Positions 14,738 to 21,597 of a DNA stretch of 64,000 nucleotides are shown here, piece after piece; position 1 is the stretch's first letter, and the number at the start of each line of letters is the position of its first letter. Origin of the DNA: an uncultured Prevotella sp. Lineage in GTDB: Bacteria; Bacteroidota; Bacteroidia; Bacteroidales; Bacteroidaceae. The notes under the pieces are model-generated. The model had not been told where the DNA came from. It saw nothing but the letters and a program-made list of their open reading frames with translations, and made no database searches. The DNA lies in the NCBI GenBank assembly GCA_905233245.1, contig CAJODK010000012.1, forward strand, positions 16,359 to 80,358. Direction: 5' to 3'. The translations under genes were made by a program, and so were the position numbers.

Positions 14738-15772
14738 TTACTTATAAAAAGTTTTCTCAAACGCCTGGAATTCATCCTGCCCCCTTACGCAGCGCTTCCA
14801 CCATGCCTCAAGGAATCCCAGACCGTACCCCATGAGTTGGGTGAAGGCAGCGGGGATGCTCAGCAGTCCTATCTTCAGCGAGCGGTTCTGTATCGTGGAA
14901 TCGACGCAGATGATGAGCGAATAGAGCAGGATAGGCAACCAAGGAAGGGCGCAGAGCCAGTACCAGCGGTGCACGTCGTCATAGTACATCAGGGCACGAC
15001 CTACTGCTGAGGTCACTACGAGGGCTATCACACCTACGGTGAATACCATCGGCAGCATGTGAACCAGTTTCATGGTGCCTGGATGACGCTTCTCGAGGTT
15101 GATGCGCGCTATACCGCTGTTATATACCTGACGGAAGAATTTCTTCAGGTCCGTACGACGCTTGTGCCACACCCACGCCTCCGGGAAGAGGCGACACTCG
15201 TATCCTGCCTCCACAATGCGGTATGAGAAATCGATATCCTCACCGAAGCGCATCCTGGAGAATCCGCCCAGTTGCTCATATACCTCACGACGGATGCCCA
15301 TATTGTAGGAGCGTGGATAGAACTTATCGAGTTTCTTCTTTCCGCCGCGTATGCCTCCCGTAGTAAAGAAACTTGTCATGGAGTAGCTGATAGCCCTCTG
15401 CACGGGGGTAAAGGACGGATGTGAGGCATCGGCACCACCGAAGGCGTCACAGGGAGCGAGGGTCAGTTCCTCATCGACGGCGGCGAGGTAACCGTCAGGG
15501 AGCACCACGTCGCTGTCGAGGATGATGAGGTAGTCACCCTTGGCACGCTCCGCACCGTAGTTGCGGCTCTGCCCTGGCCCGCTATTCTCCTTGCAGTAAT
15601 AGCTCAGGCTGAGGCGGTCTGCGTACTTGTCGCACACCTCCTTGCAAGGCACACTGGAACCATCCTCCACGATGATGACCTCAAAGTCAGTAAAAGCCTG
15701 ACGGGTGAGACTGCCGAGCAGTTCATCTACCTCATCAGGCCTATTGTATACTGGTACTATTATGCTAAACAT
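14738..15772 (-). CDS. Family 2 glycosyltransferase with C-terminal membrane segments
   Basis: 344 residues. GT-A catalytic domain: MFSIIVPVYNRPDEVDELL (1-19), VIIVEDGSS, GPGQSRNYGAERAKGDYLII, LDSDVVLPDGYL (the DxD at about 90-92), then FGEDIDFSYRIVEAGY (the ED acceptor-base motif). The C-terminal 100 residues carry hydrophobic helices (MLPMVFTVGVIALVVTSAVG and WLCALPWLPILLYSLIICV), so the enzyme is likely tied to the cytoplasmic membrane, using lipid-linked or envelope acceptors. Sugar specificity cannot be read from sequence. Operon position between efp and radC, close to lpxH, is compatible with envelope glycan work, but that is inference. Confidence 0.85.
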   Translation of the reverse strand: MFSIIVPVYNRPDEVDELLGSLTRQAFTDFEVIIVEDGSSVPCKEVCDKYADRLSLSYYCKENSGPGQSRNYGAERAKGDYLIILDSDVVLPDGYLAAVDEELTLAPCDAFGGADASHPSFTPVQRAISYSMTSFFTTGGIRGGKKKLDKFYPRSYNMGIRREVYEQLGGFSRMRFGEDIDFSYRIVEAGYECRLFPEAWVWHKRRTDLKKFFRQVYNSGIARINLEKRHPGTMKLVHMLPMVFTVGVIALVVTSAVGRALMYYDDVHRWYWLCALPWLPILLYSLIICVDSTIQNRSLKIGLLSIPAAFTQLMGYGLGFLEAWWKRCVRGQDEFQAFEKTFYK

Positions 15773-15784
15773 GGGGAGAGGGGC

Positions 15785-16351
15785 TTACTCCTTCACACGC
15801 TGCAGATAAGAGCCGTCACGGGTATCCACCTGTACGAGCTCACCCTCCTCAATGAAGAGAGGCACGCGAATCTCCACACCTGTCTCCAGTGTAGCAGGCT
15901 TGAGAGTATTGGTAGCGGTGTCGCCCTTGATGCCTGGCTCTGAGTGGGTCACACGGAGCACGGTCTTCAGAGGCATCTCTGCATAGAGCACTGTATCGGT
16001 ATCAGCATCGCTGACTACCTCTACTATGTCTGACTCCTTCATGTACTCCACACCAGTAACGAGCTCTGCTGGGATAGGAGTCTGGTCGTAGGTCTCCTGA
16101 TTCATGAAGATATAGTCCTCACCCTCCTTGTAGAGGTACTGGTAAGGACGACGGGTGATCTGAACCTCCTCGAGCTTCTCACCGATGTTGAAACGACGCT
16201 CCAGAACACGACCGTCGGTCACGTTCTTCAGCTTGATAATCATGATGGTGTTACCCTTACCTGGCTTGCGGTGCTGGAAATCGATGCAAACCCAAATGCC
16301 ACCGTCCATACGTACGGCAACGCCTTTCTTAATGTCTTGTGAATTAATCAT
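15785..16351 (-). CDS. efp: Elongation factor P
   Basis: 188 residues, the standard EF-P length with three beta-barrel domains. It rescues ribosomes stalled at polyproline stretches. Visible: N-terminal KOW-like MINSQDIKKGVAVRMDGGIW, the tip loop HRKPGKGNT (residues 27-35) whose Lys32 in the PGKGN context is the post-translational modification site in other species, the middle domain with YMNQETYDQTPI-type sequence (here FMNQETYDQTPI), and the OB-fold C-terminal domain with EPGIKGDTATNTLKPATLETG and VPLFIEEGE. First gene of a five-gene leftward operon; its promoter lies at 16403-16434. Confidence 0.96.
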   Translation of the reverse strand: MINSQDIKKGVAVRMDGGIWVCIDFQHRKPGKGNTIMIIKLKNVTDGRVLERRFNIGEKLEEVQITRRPYQYLYKEGEDYIFMNQETYDQTPIPAELVTGVEYMKESDIVEVVSDADTDTVLYAEMPLKTVLRVTHSEPGIKGDTATNTLKPATLETGVEIRVPLFIEEGELVQVDTRDGSYLQRVKE

Positions 16352-16402
16352 TTTTATTTACTATTTGACAATTTACGATTTACAATTATCTATTCAAAGG
16401 TG

Positions 16403-16434
16403 CAAAGTTACGAAAAAAAGTTGAAAGATGACAA
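16403..16434 (-). promoter_or_regulatory. Promoter of the efp operon
   Basis: Minus strand TTG (16434-16432), 21-nt spacer, TAACTTTG (16410-16403), 51 nt upstream of the efp ATG. Good fit to the Bacteroidota consensus. Confidence 0.75.
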
Positions 16435-16527
16435 GGTGACGCTCGAAAGTCCCCCGTACTATAGTTAATAAATACTAAAAAAACTTCATCTTTCAACTTT
16501 CAACCTTCAACTTTCAACTAAAATTAG

Positions 16528-16535
16528 TACCTTTG
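16528..16535 (+). promoter_or_regulatory. -7 box for rpmH
   Basis: TACCTTTG, 46 nt before the rpmH ATG. The upstream region is a CTTTCAAC repeat and lacks an obvious TTTG at the expected distance. Confidence 0.55.
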
Positions 16536-16581
16536 CACCTCGAATTGCGCAAAATAACAAAATAAGATATCTTAGAAGACA

Positions 16582-16737
16582 ATGAAAAGAACATTCCAGC
16601 CACACAATCGTCGCCGCGTTAATAAGCATGGTTTCCGTGCACGTATGGCAACAAAGAACGGTCGTCGCGTGCTCGCCAGCCGCCGTGCACACGGTCGCAA
16701 GAAGCTCACAGTAAGCAGCGAGAACCACGGAAAGTAA
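16582..16737 (+). CDS. rpmH: 50S ribosomal protein L34
   Basis: A 51-residue, very basic protein: [20 protein letters not shown], then [20 protein letters not shown] and [11 protein letters not shown]. This is the universal L34 pattern (KRTFQP...R...HGFR.RM.T..GR.VL..RR..GR..L). It is a structural protein of the large subunit. Transcribed alone here, with a terminator at 16759-16800, rather than next to rnpA as in many bacteria; rnpA and yidD are 15 kb away in this window. Confidence 0.97.
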   Translation: MKRTFQPHNRRRVNKHGFRARMATKNGRRVLASRRAHGRKKLTVSSENHGK

Positions 16738-16758
16738 TACCGCGACCGCAACAAAAGG

Positions 16759-16802
16759 CAATCTGTCATTTCTTAACTCAAGGAATGGCAGATTGTTCTT
16801 TT
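16759..16802 (+). terminator. Terminator of rpmH
   Basis: CAATCTGTCATT (16759-16770) pairs with AATGGCAGATTG (16784-16795), one G-U, followed by TTCTTTT. Confidence 0.85.
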
Positions 16803-16861
16803 ACTGGCGCACCTATTTATAATTATTCTTAATTCTTGTAACATATTTGAACTTTTATTAG

Positions 16862-16869
16862 TACCTTTG
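16862..16869 (+). promoter_or_regulatory. -7 box immediately before dut
   Basis: TACCTTTG ends only 7 nt before the dut ATG, so the transcript would be leaderless or nearly so. The -33 element is weak (TTG at 16836-16838). Confidence 0.55.
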
Positions 16870-16876
16870 CACTATC

Positions 16877-17314
16877 ATGATACAGGTAAAAGTAATAAAT
16901 AAAGGTAAGCAACCGCTGCCTAAGTATGCTACGCCACAGAGTGCGGGCATGGATCTCAGAGCTAATACTGAGGAGGCTTTCACACTACAGCCACTGGAGA
17001 GGCGACTGGTTCCCACAGGACTCTTTATCGCACTTCCAGAAGGCTATGAGGCACAGGTGCGCCCACGCAGCGGACTGGCTCTCAAGCACGGACTGACAGT
17101 ACTCAATACCCCTGGCACCATAGACGCCGACTACCGTGGTGAGATAGGCGTGGTGCTGGTAAATCTCTCCAATGAACCCTTCACCGTAGAGCCTGGCGAG
17201 CGCATAGCACAGATGGTCATTGCCAAGCATGAGCAGGCCGACTTCATCCTCGTAGAAGAACTCGACGAGACTGAGCGTGGTGCAGGGGGATATGGACACA
17301 CGGGAACGCACTGA
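16877..17314 (+). CDS. dut: Deoxyuridine 5'-triphosphate nucleotidohydrolase
   Basis: Trimeric dUTPase that hydrolyses dUTP to dUMP and pyrophosphate, keeping uracil out of DNA and feeding dTMP synthesis. 145 residues, all five motifs present: motif 1 SAGMDLRA (22-29), motif 2 [11 protein letters not shown] (about 62-72), motif 3 [20 protein letters not shown] (77-96, Asp and Tyr of the active site), motif 4 GERIAQMVI (about 107-115), and the C-terminal arm [10 protein letters not shown] (motif 5), which closes over the substrate. First gene of a rightward set with the TPR, DUF4292 and EnvC-like genes. Confidence 0.97.
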   Translation: MIQVKVINKGKQPLPKYATPQSAGMDLRANTEEAFTLQPLERRLVPTGLFIALPEGYEAQVRPRSGLALKHGLTVLNTPGTIDADYRGEIGVVLVNLSNEPFTVEPGERIAQMVIAKHEQADFILVEELDETERGAGGYGHTGTH

Positions 17315-17338
17315 TGGGAGATTATATACCATCTATTT

Positions 17339-18976
17339 ATGAAGGATAATCTACGTCATATATTACTCCGAACGCTTCTTGTAATGACCCCCCTCCTTTG
17401 GGAGGGGTTGGGGGTAGGGTCGCTTGGTGCTACTGTCAATCGCTACCAATACTTCTACTACGAGGCGGTGAGACAGCAGAATATGGGCAACTATGCAGCT
17501 GCCTTCGAACTCTTCCGTCACTGCTACGAACTCAATCCCGACGCTTCGGAGACCAACTACGCACTGGGCACGTTCTATATGGCTATGCAACAGGACTCGG
17601 TGGGAGTGGCATACCTGAAGCGCGCCACCATGCTGGAGCCGGAGAATAGCGAGTTTGGCGAGAAACTGGCACAGACGTACCTCTACCAGAATAAGATAAC
17701 GGAGGCTGCAAAGGTCTATGAGCAACTCGTCAAGCAGCAACCCGACCACACGGAGTATCTGGAGATTCTCCTGCGCATATACCAGCAGGAGCACGACTAC
17801 CCCAATATGCTCGCTACCCTCAACCGTATGGAGGTGCAGGAGGGCGCATCCGAGGAAATCACCCTGGAGAAGATGCGCGTGCACTCCATGATGGACGACA
17901 ACGAAGGGGCGTACCGCGAACTGAAGAGCCTCATCGACGCACACCCCTTTGACCACAACCTGAAACTGATGCTGGGCAACTGGTACCTCAACGTAGGCAG
18001 GAAAGCAGAGGCTCTGCGCACCTTTAATGAGATACTCGCTGAGGAGCCCGATAATGCACAGGCACAGATGTCACTGATGGACTACTACCGCAGCGAGTCG
18101 CTCAGCGGAGAGGCCGACAGCGTGCTCTACACCATGCTGGTAAATCCGCGCACCGACCCCAGCACCCGAGTGGAACTCATCCGTTCGTGGGTGAAGGACA
18201 GCGAGGAGAAGGGCGGCGACTCACTGCGCGTCATGCAGGTCTTTGACAAGGTGCTCGCACTGCCTCAGAAGACCTCCGAGGTGGCGGAGATGCGCGCTGC
18301 CTATATGGAACTCAAAGGCGCCGCAAACGCTGACATCATACCAGCCTGGCGGCGAGTGCTGGAGATAACACCCGACAACACCCCTGCCCGACTGCACCTC
18401 ATACAGCAGATGTGGCGCGACAGCATCGACGAGCGCGTCATCGAGGAGTGTCGCATCGCTACGGAGTATATACCCGACGAACCCATGCTGTACTACTACT
18501 ACGGTCTGGCGCAGTTTATCAACGAGCACAACCGCGACGCCATCACCACCCTCAAGCGCGGTGCAGGGTGTATCACGCGAGAGACCAACAAGGACATCGC
18601 CGGCGACATCTACGCCCTGCTGGGCGATATATACCAGAAGGAAGGCAAGATAAAGGACGCATACCAGGCCTATGACAGTTGCCTGGTGTATAAGCCCGAC
18701 CACGTCTCCTGCCTCAACAACTACGCATACTTCCTCTCCGAAGAGGGCAAAGACCTGAAGAAAGCGGAGAAAATGAGCTACCGTGCCATCTCCGCCGAGG
18801 CCAACAATCCCACCTACCTCGACACCTACGCATGGATACTCTACAAGCAGAAGCGCTACGACGACGCCAAGGCATACATCGACATGGCGATGGAATACCT
18901 CAAGGAGGGCGATGACCCCGACGGCGAGATACAGAAACACGCAGAAAAAATAAACAAGAAACTCAAGAAGAAATGA
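17339..18976 (+). CDS. Tetratricopeptide-repeat protein, exported
   Basis: 545 residues, mostly TPR repeats, e.g. MGNYAAAFELFRHCYELNPD, TNYALGTFYMAMQQDSVGV, GRKAEALRTFNEILAEEPDN, GKIKDAYQAYDSCLVYKPDH and the final CLNNYAYFLSEEG / YLDTYAWILYKQKRYDDA repeats. TPR arrays form superhelical protein-binding surfaces. The N-terminus looks like a signal sequence (MKDNLRHILLRTLLVMTPLL), but its second half, LLWEGLGVGSLGA, is encoded by a copy of the dispersed palindromic element (17384-17420), so the export signal has been partly built from a repeat. The gene lies 24 nt after dut and overlaps the DUF4292 gene by 4 nt; in Bacteroidota this neighbourhood is envelope-related. Confidence 0.85.
   Translation: MKDNLRHILLRTLLVMTPLLWEGLGVGSLGATVNRYQYFYYEAVRQQNMGNYAAAFELFRHCYELNPDASETNYALGTFYMAMQQDSVGVAYLKRATMLEPENSEFGEKLAQTYLYQNKITEAAKVYEQLVKQQPDHTEYLEILLRIYQQEHDYPNMLATLNRMEVQEGASEEITLEKMRVHSMMDDNEGAYRELKSLIDAHPFDHNLKLMLGNWYLNVGRKAEALRTFNEILAEEPDNAQAQMSLMDYYRSESLSGEADSVLYTMLVNPRTDPSTRVELIRSWVKDSEEKGGDSLRVMQVFDKVLALPQKTSEVAEMRAAYMELKGAANADIIPAWRRVLEITPDNTPARLHLIQQMWRDSIDERVIEECRIATEYIPDEPMLYYYYGLAQFINEHNRDAITTLKRGAGCITRETNKDIAGDIYALLGDIYQKEGKIKDAYQAYDSCLVYKPDHVSCLNNYAYFLSEEGKDLKKAEKMSYRAISAEANNPTYLDTYAWILYKQKRYDDAKAYIDMAMEYLKEGDDPDGEIQKHAEKINKKLKKK
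17384..17420 (+). repeat. Palindromic element within the TPR signal peptide
   Basis: GACCCCCCTCCTTTGGGAGG followed by GGTTGGGGGTAGGGT: the dispersed C-rich/G-rich palindrome, in frame and translated. Confidence 0.7.
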
Positions 18977-19893
18977 AAAAGATACTCCTTGCCACGGCCC
19001 TGCTCTCCGTGAGCATAGCTTCACAGGCACAACTCAATGACATCATCAATTCCCTCTCCGGCAAGATAGACGGTCTTAAGGCTGCCATCGCACAGTCGCT
19101 GGTCTCCGTGGATACTATCGCTGTGGACACCGTATCAGTGGATACCGTAGCAACAGACACCGTAGTTGTAGTACTTCCCTACCTCCGCAAAGTCTATGAC
19201 AATGCCGTATATGCCAAGAACGTAAACTCCAAGATAAGCCTCGGCATCAAGGGTGTAGGCAAGGACCTCACGCTCGATGGCAAACTGCAGATGCGCAAGG
19301 GACAGGTGATACGCATCACCATCGTGCCCTTCGGACTGATGGAGGTAGCTCGCCTGGAGTTTACCCCCACCTACGTGCTCCTCATAGACCGCATGCACAA
19401 GGAGTATGTCAAGGCATCATACGATGACGTGGCATTCCTCCGAACAGAGGGACTCACCTTCTATACCTTGCAGTCACTCTTCTGGAACGAACTCTTCCAG
19501 CCTGGCAAGGCAAAACTCTCCGACAGCGACCTGCGTCGGTACAGCCTGCAGGGAGGTACCGTCTCCTTCAAGCAGGACAAGATGCTGTTCACATGGCAGA
19601 CCAATCAGAATGCCCTCATCACCTCCACCAACATCTCCTACGGCGCAGGTACCAAGGACGCCTCCAGTGTCAGCGTCAGTTACGGAGACTTCACCCCGAT
19701 GGGCGTCAAGCAGTTTCCTAAGAGCGAGCATATCACATTCAATACCAAGGCATTCTCCTCCGGTTCCATGTCACTCAACATCGACATGCGCAGCATCTCT
19801 ACCGACGCTGACTGGGAGCCCACTACCAACGTCTCCGGCAGTTACAAGCAGGTCACCGCAGAGGAGTTCTTCTCCAGATTAGGAAAACTTTGA
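18973..19893 (+). CDS. DUF4292 lipoprotein-like envelope protein
   Basis: 306 residues. Signal peptide MKKILLATALLSVSIASQAQ. After a linker of VDT repeats (VSVDTIAVDTVSVDTVATDT) comes the DUF4292 region: NVNSKISLGIKGVGKDLTLDGKLQMRKGQVIRI, VPFGLMEVARLEFTPTYVLLIDR, KEYVKASYDDVAFL, LQSLFWNELFQPG, and a repeated-strand C-terminal part (KQFPKSEHITFNTK). The fold resembles LolA/LolB-type lipoprotein carriers by overall pattern (beta-strands with a hydrophobic face), but that comparison is my inference; the family has no assigned role. It overlaps the TPR gene by 4 nt and precedes the EnvC-like gene by 56 nt, an order I associate with Bacteroidota genomes. Confidence 0.85.
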   Translation: MKKILLATALLSVSIASQAQLNDIINSLSGKIDGLKAAIAQSLVSVDTIAVDTVSVDTVATDTVVVVLPYLRKVYDNAVYAKNVNSKISLGIKGVGKDLTLDGKLQMRKGQVIRITIVPFGLMEVARLEFTPTYVLLIDRMHKEYVKASYDDVAFLRTEGLTFYTLQSLFWNELFQPGKAKLSDSDLRRYSLQGGTVSFKQDKMLFTWQTNQNALITSTNISYGAGTKDASSVSVSYGDFTPMGVKQFPKSEHITFNTKAFSSGSMSLNIDMRSISTDADWEPTTNVSGSYKQVTAEEFFSRLGKL

Positions 19894-19949
19894 GTAATGC
19901 ATAATTCATAATGCATAATGCATAATTCTTCAATTTTCAATCTTCACTA

Positions 19950-21542
19950 ATGTACAGACTACTCTTCTTATCCATCATATTCATTCTTTCAATCTTCAAT
20001 TTTCAATCTTCAATCTGCGAAGCTCAAACCCGTAAGAAGGCCGTTGCTACCAAGACGACCAAGAACACCAAGAAGGCGGGCAAGTCCTCTGCCACCAGCA
20101 AGAAGGCTAAGCAACCCTCTACTGCGTCTATCAACGGACTGCGCAGCGAACAGGCTCGCATCAAGCAGAATATCAAGAAGCAGGAGCAGGCTCTGCGTGC
20201 CAACAGGGCGCAGGTGCAGAAAAAACTGAAGGACATCGAGCGCCTCGGTGCCGACATGAACCGTCGTCAGCAGACCATAGACTCCATCAATCAGGACCTG
20301 CATCGCATCAACAGCGACCTCGGCATGCTCTCCACCCAACTGGACAATCTCTCCCAGCAACTCGATGACCGCAAGGCCAGTTACATCAAGTCCATGCGCT
20401 ATATGGCACGACAGCGCGGCATACAGAGCGAACTGATGTTTATCTTCTCCGCCCAGAATCTCCGTCAGCTGTACCGCCGCATCCGTTTCGTCAGACAGTA
20501 TGCCGCCTTCCAGCGCATACAGGGCAAGGCGATACAGCAGAAGCAGACCCTCGTGGACAATAAGCGCCAGCAACTCAATGTGGTGCGCGGTGAGAAGAAC
20601 AATCTCCTATATAAGGGTAACAGGGAGAAACAGGCGCTGATGGCGCAGAAGGACGAGCAGCAGAAGATAGTCTCCTCCCTGCAGAGTCAGCAGAAGACCA
20701 TACAGGCGGTCATCGACGAACAGAAGAAGAAGGATGCTGCCCTCAATGCTGAGATAGACCGCCTCGTGGCAATCGAGGTAGAGAAGGCACGTCAGCGTGC
20801 CATCGCCGAGGCAAAGCGTAAGGCTGAGCAGGCGGCCGCTGCCAAGCGCAAGGCAGAGGAACTCGCCCGCAAGAAGGCGGAGGCAGAGGCACGGGCACGT
20901 GAGAATGAGCGTCGCATCGCCGAGGCGAAGGCTGCTGAGGAGAGAGCGAAGGCAGAGGCACGTGCAGCCGCCAAGGATAAGGCACAGCGCGAGCGTGCCG
21001 AACAACTCGCCCGTGAGGCGGAGGCCAACCGTATAGCAGCGGAGCGCAAGGCAGCAGCCGACAGGGAGCGCTCCGAGAAGGCGGTGGCGGAAGCCAAGCG
21101 AGAGAGCGACAATGCAGTGATGCTCAGCAGTGCCGACCGGCTCATCAGCGGAGGTTTCGAGGCCAACAGGGGACGCATGCCGTCACCAGTGGCAGGAGGA
21201 CGCGTGGTGAGCCACTACGGACAGCACGGTGTGGAAGGACTGCCAGGCGTGGTGCTCGACAATAAGGGCATCAACATCCTCGGGGCGCCAGGCGCAGCCG
21301 TGCGCTCCATCTATGACGGAGAAGTCAGTGCCGTCTTCAATGCAGGCGGTTCCATGGGAGTCCTCGTACGTCACGGAGCATACATCTCGGTATATTGCAA
21401 TCTCAGGAGCGTAAGCGTCTCCCGCGGTCAGAGAGTGACCACCCGTCAGACCCTCGGCACCGTAGGCAGGGACAACATCCTGCAGTTCCAGCTCCGCAAG
21501 GAGCGCGCCAAGCTCAATCCCGAGCAGTGGATTGCCCGTTAA
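19950..21542 (+). CDS. EnvC-like murein hydrolase activator (degenerate M23)
   Basis: 530 residues. Signal peptide, Lys-rich linker, a long coiled coil (about 65-270, e.g. RIKQNIKKQEQALRANRAQV and DSINQDLHRINSDL) and a very long Ala/Lys/Glu helix (285-390), then a LytM/M23 domain (about 410-530: GVVLDNKGINILGAPGAAVR, GEVSAVF, GVLVRHGAYISVYCNL). The zinc ligands of active M23 peptidases are missing: the H-x3-D position reads GVVLD and the H-x-H position reads LQFQL. This is the EnvC pattern, i.e. an activator of amidases at the division site rather than an enzyme. The signal peptide FILSIFNFQSSICEAQ is encoded by a CAATCTTCAATTTTCAATC simple repeat that continues the spacer upstream. Confidence 0.82.
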   Translation: MYRLLFLSIIFILSIFNFQSSICEAQTRKKAVATKTTKNTKKAGKSSATSKKAKQPSTASINGLRSEQARIKQNIKKQEQALRANRAQVQKKLKDIERLGADMNRRQQTIDSINQDLHRINSDLGMLSTQLDNLSQQLDDRKASYIKSMRYMARQRGIQSELMFIFSAQNLRQLYRRIRFVRQYAAFQRIQGKAIQQKQTLVDNKRQQLNVVRGEKNNLLYKGNREKQALMAQKDEQQKIVSSLQSQQKTIQAVIDEQKKKDAALNAEIDRLVAIEVEKARQRAIAEAKRKAEQAAAAKRKAEELARKKAEAEARARENERRIAEAKAAEERAKAEARAAAKDKAQRERAEQLAREAEANRIAAERKAAADRERSEKAVAEAKRESDNAVMLSSADRLISGGFEANRGRMPSPVAGGRVVSHYGQHGVEGLPGVVLDNKGINILGAPGAAVRSIYDGEVSAVFNAGGSMGVLVRHGAYISVYCNLRSVSVSRGQRVTTRQTLGTVGRDNILQFQLRKERAKLNPEQWIAR

Positions 21543-21546
21543 ATAA

Positions 21547-21579
21547 GGGGGCTCAATGCTGCAATAGCACCAAGCCCCC
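21547..21579. terminator. Hairpin between converging envC-like and glnN genes
   Basis: GGGGGCT (21547-21553) pairs with AGCCCCC (21573-21579) with an inner GCT/AGC. No long T-run on either side; possibly a bidirectional terminator. Confidence 0.5.
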
Positions 21580-21597
21580 AGAAAGCTCAAAAAGGAA

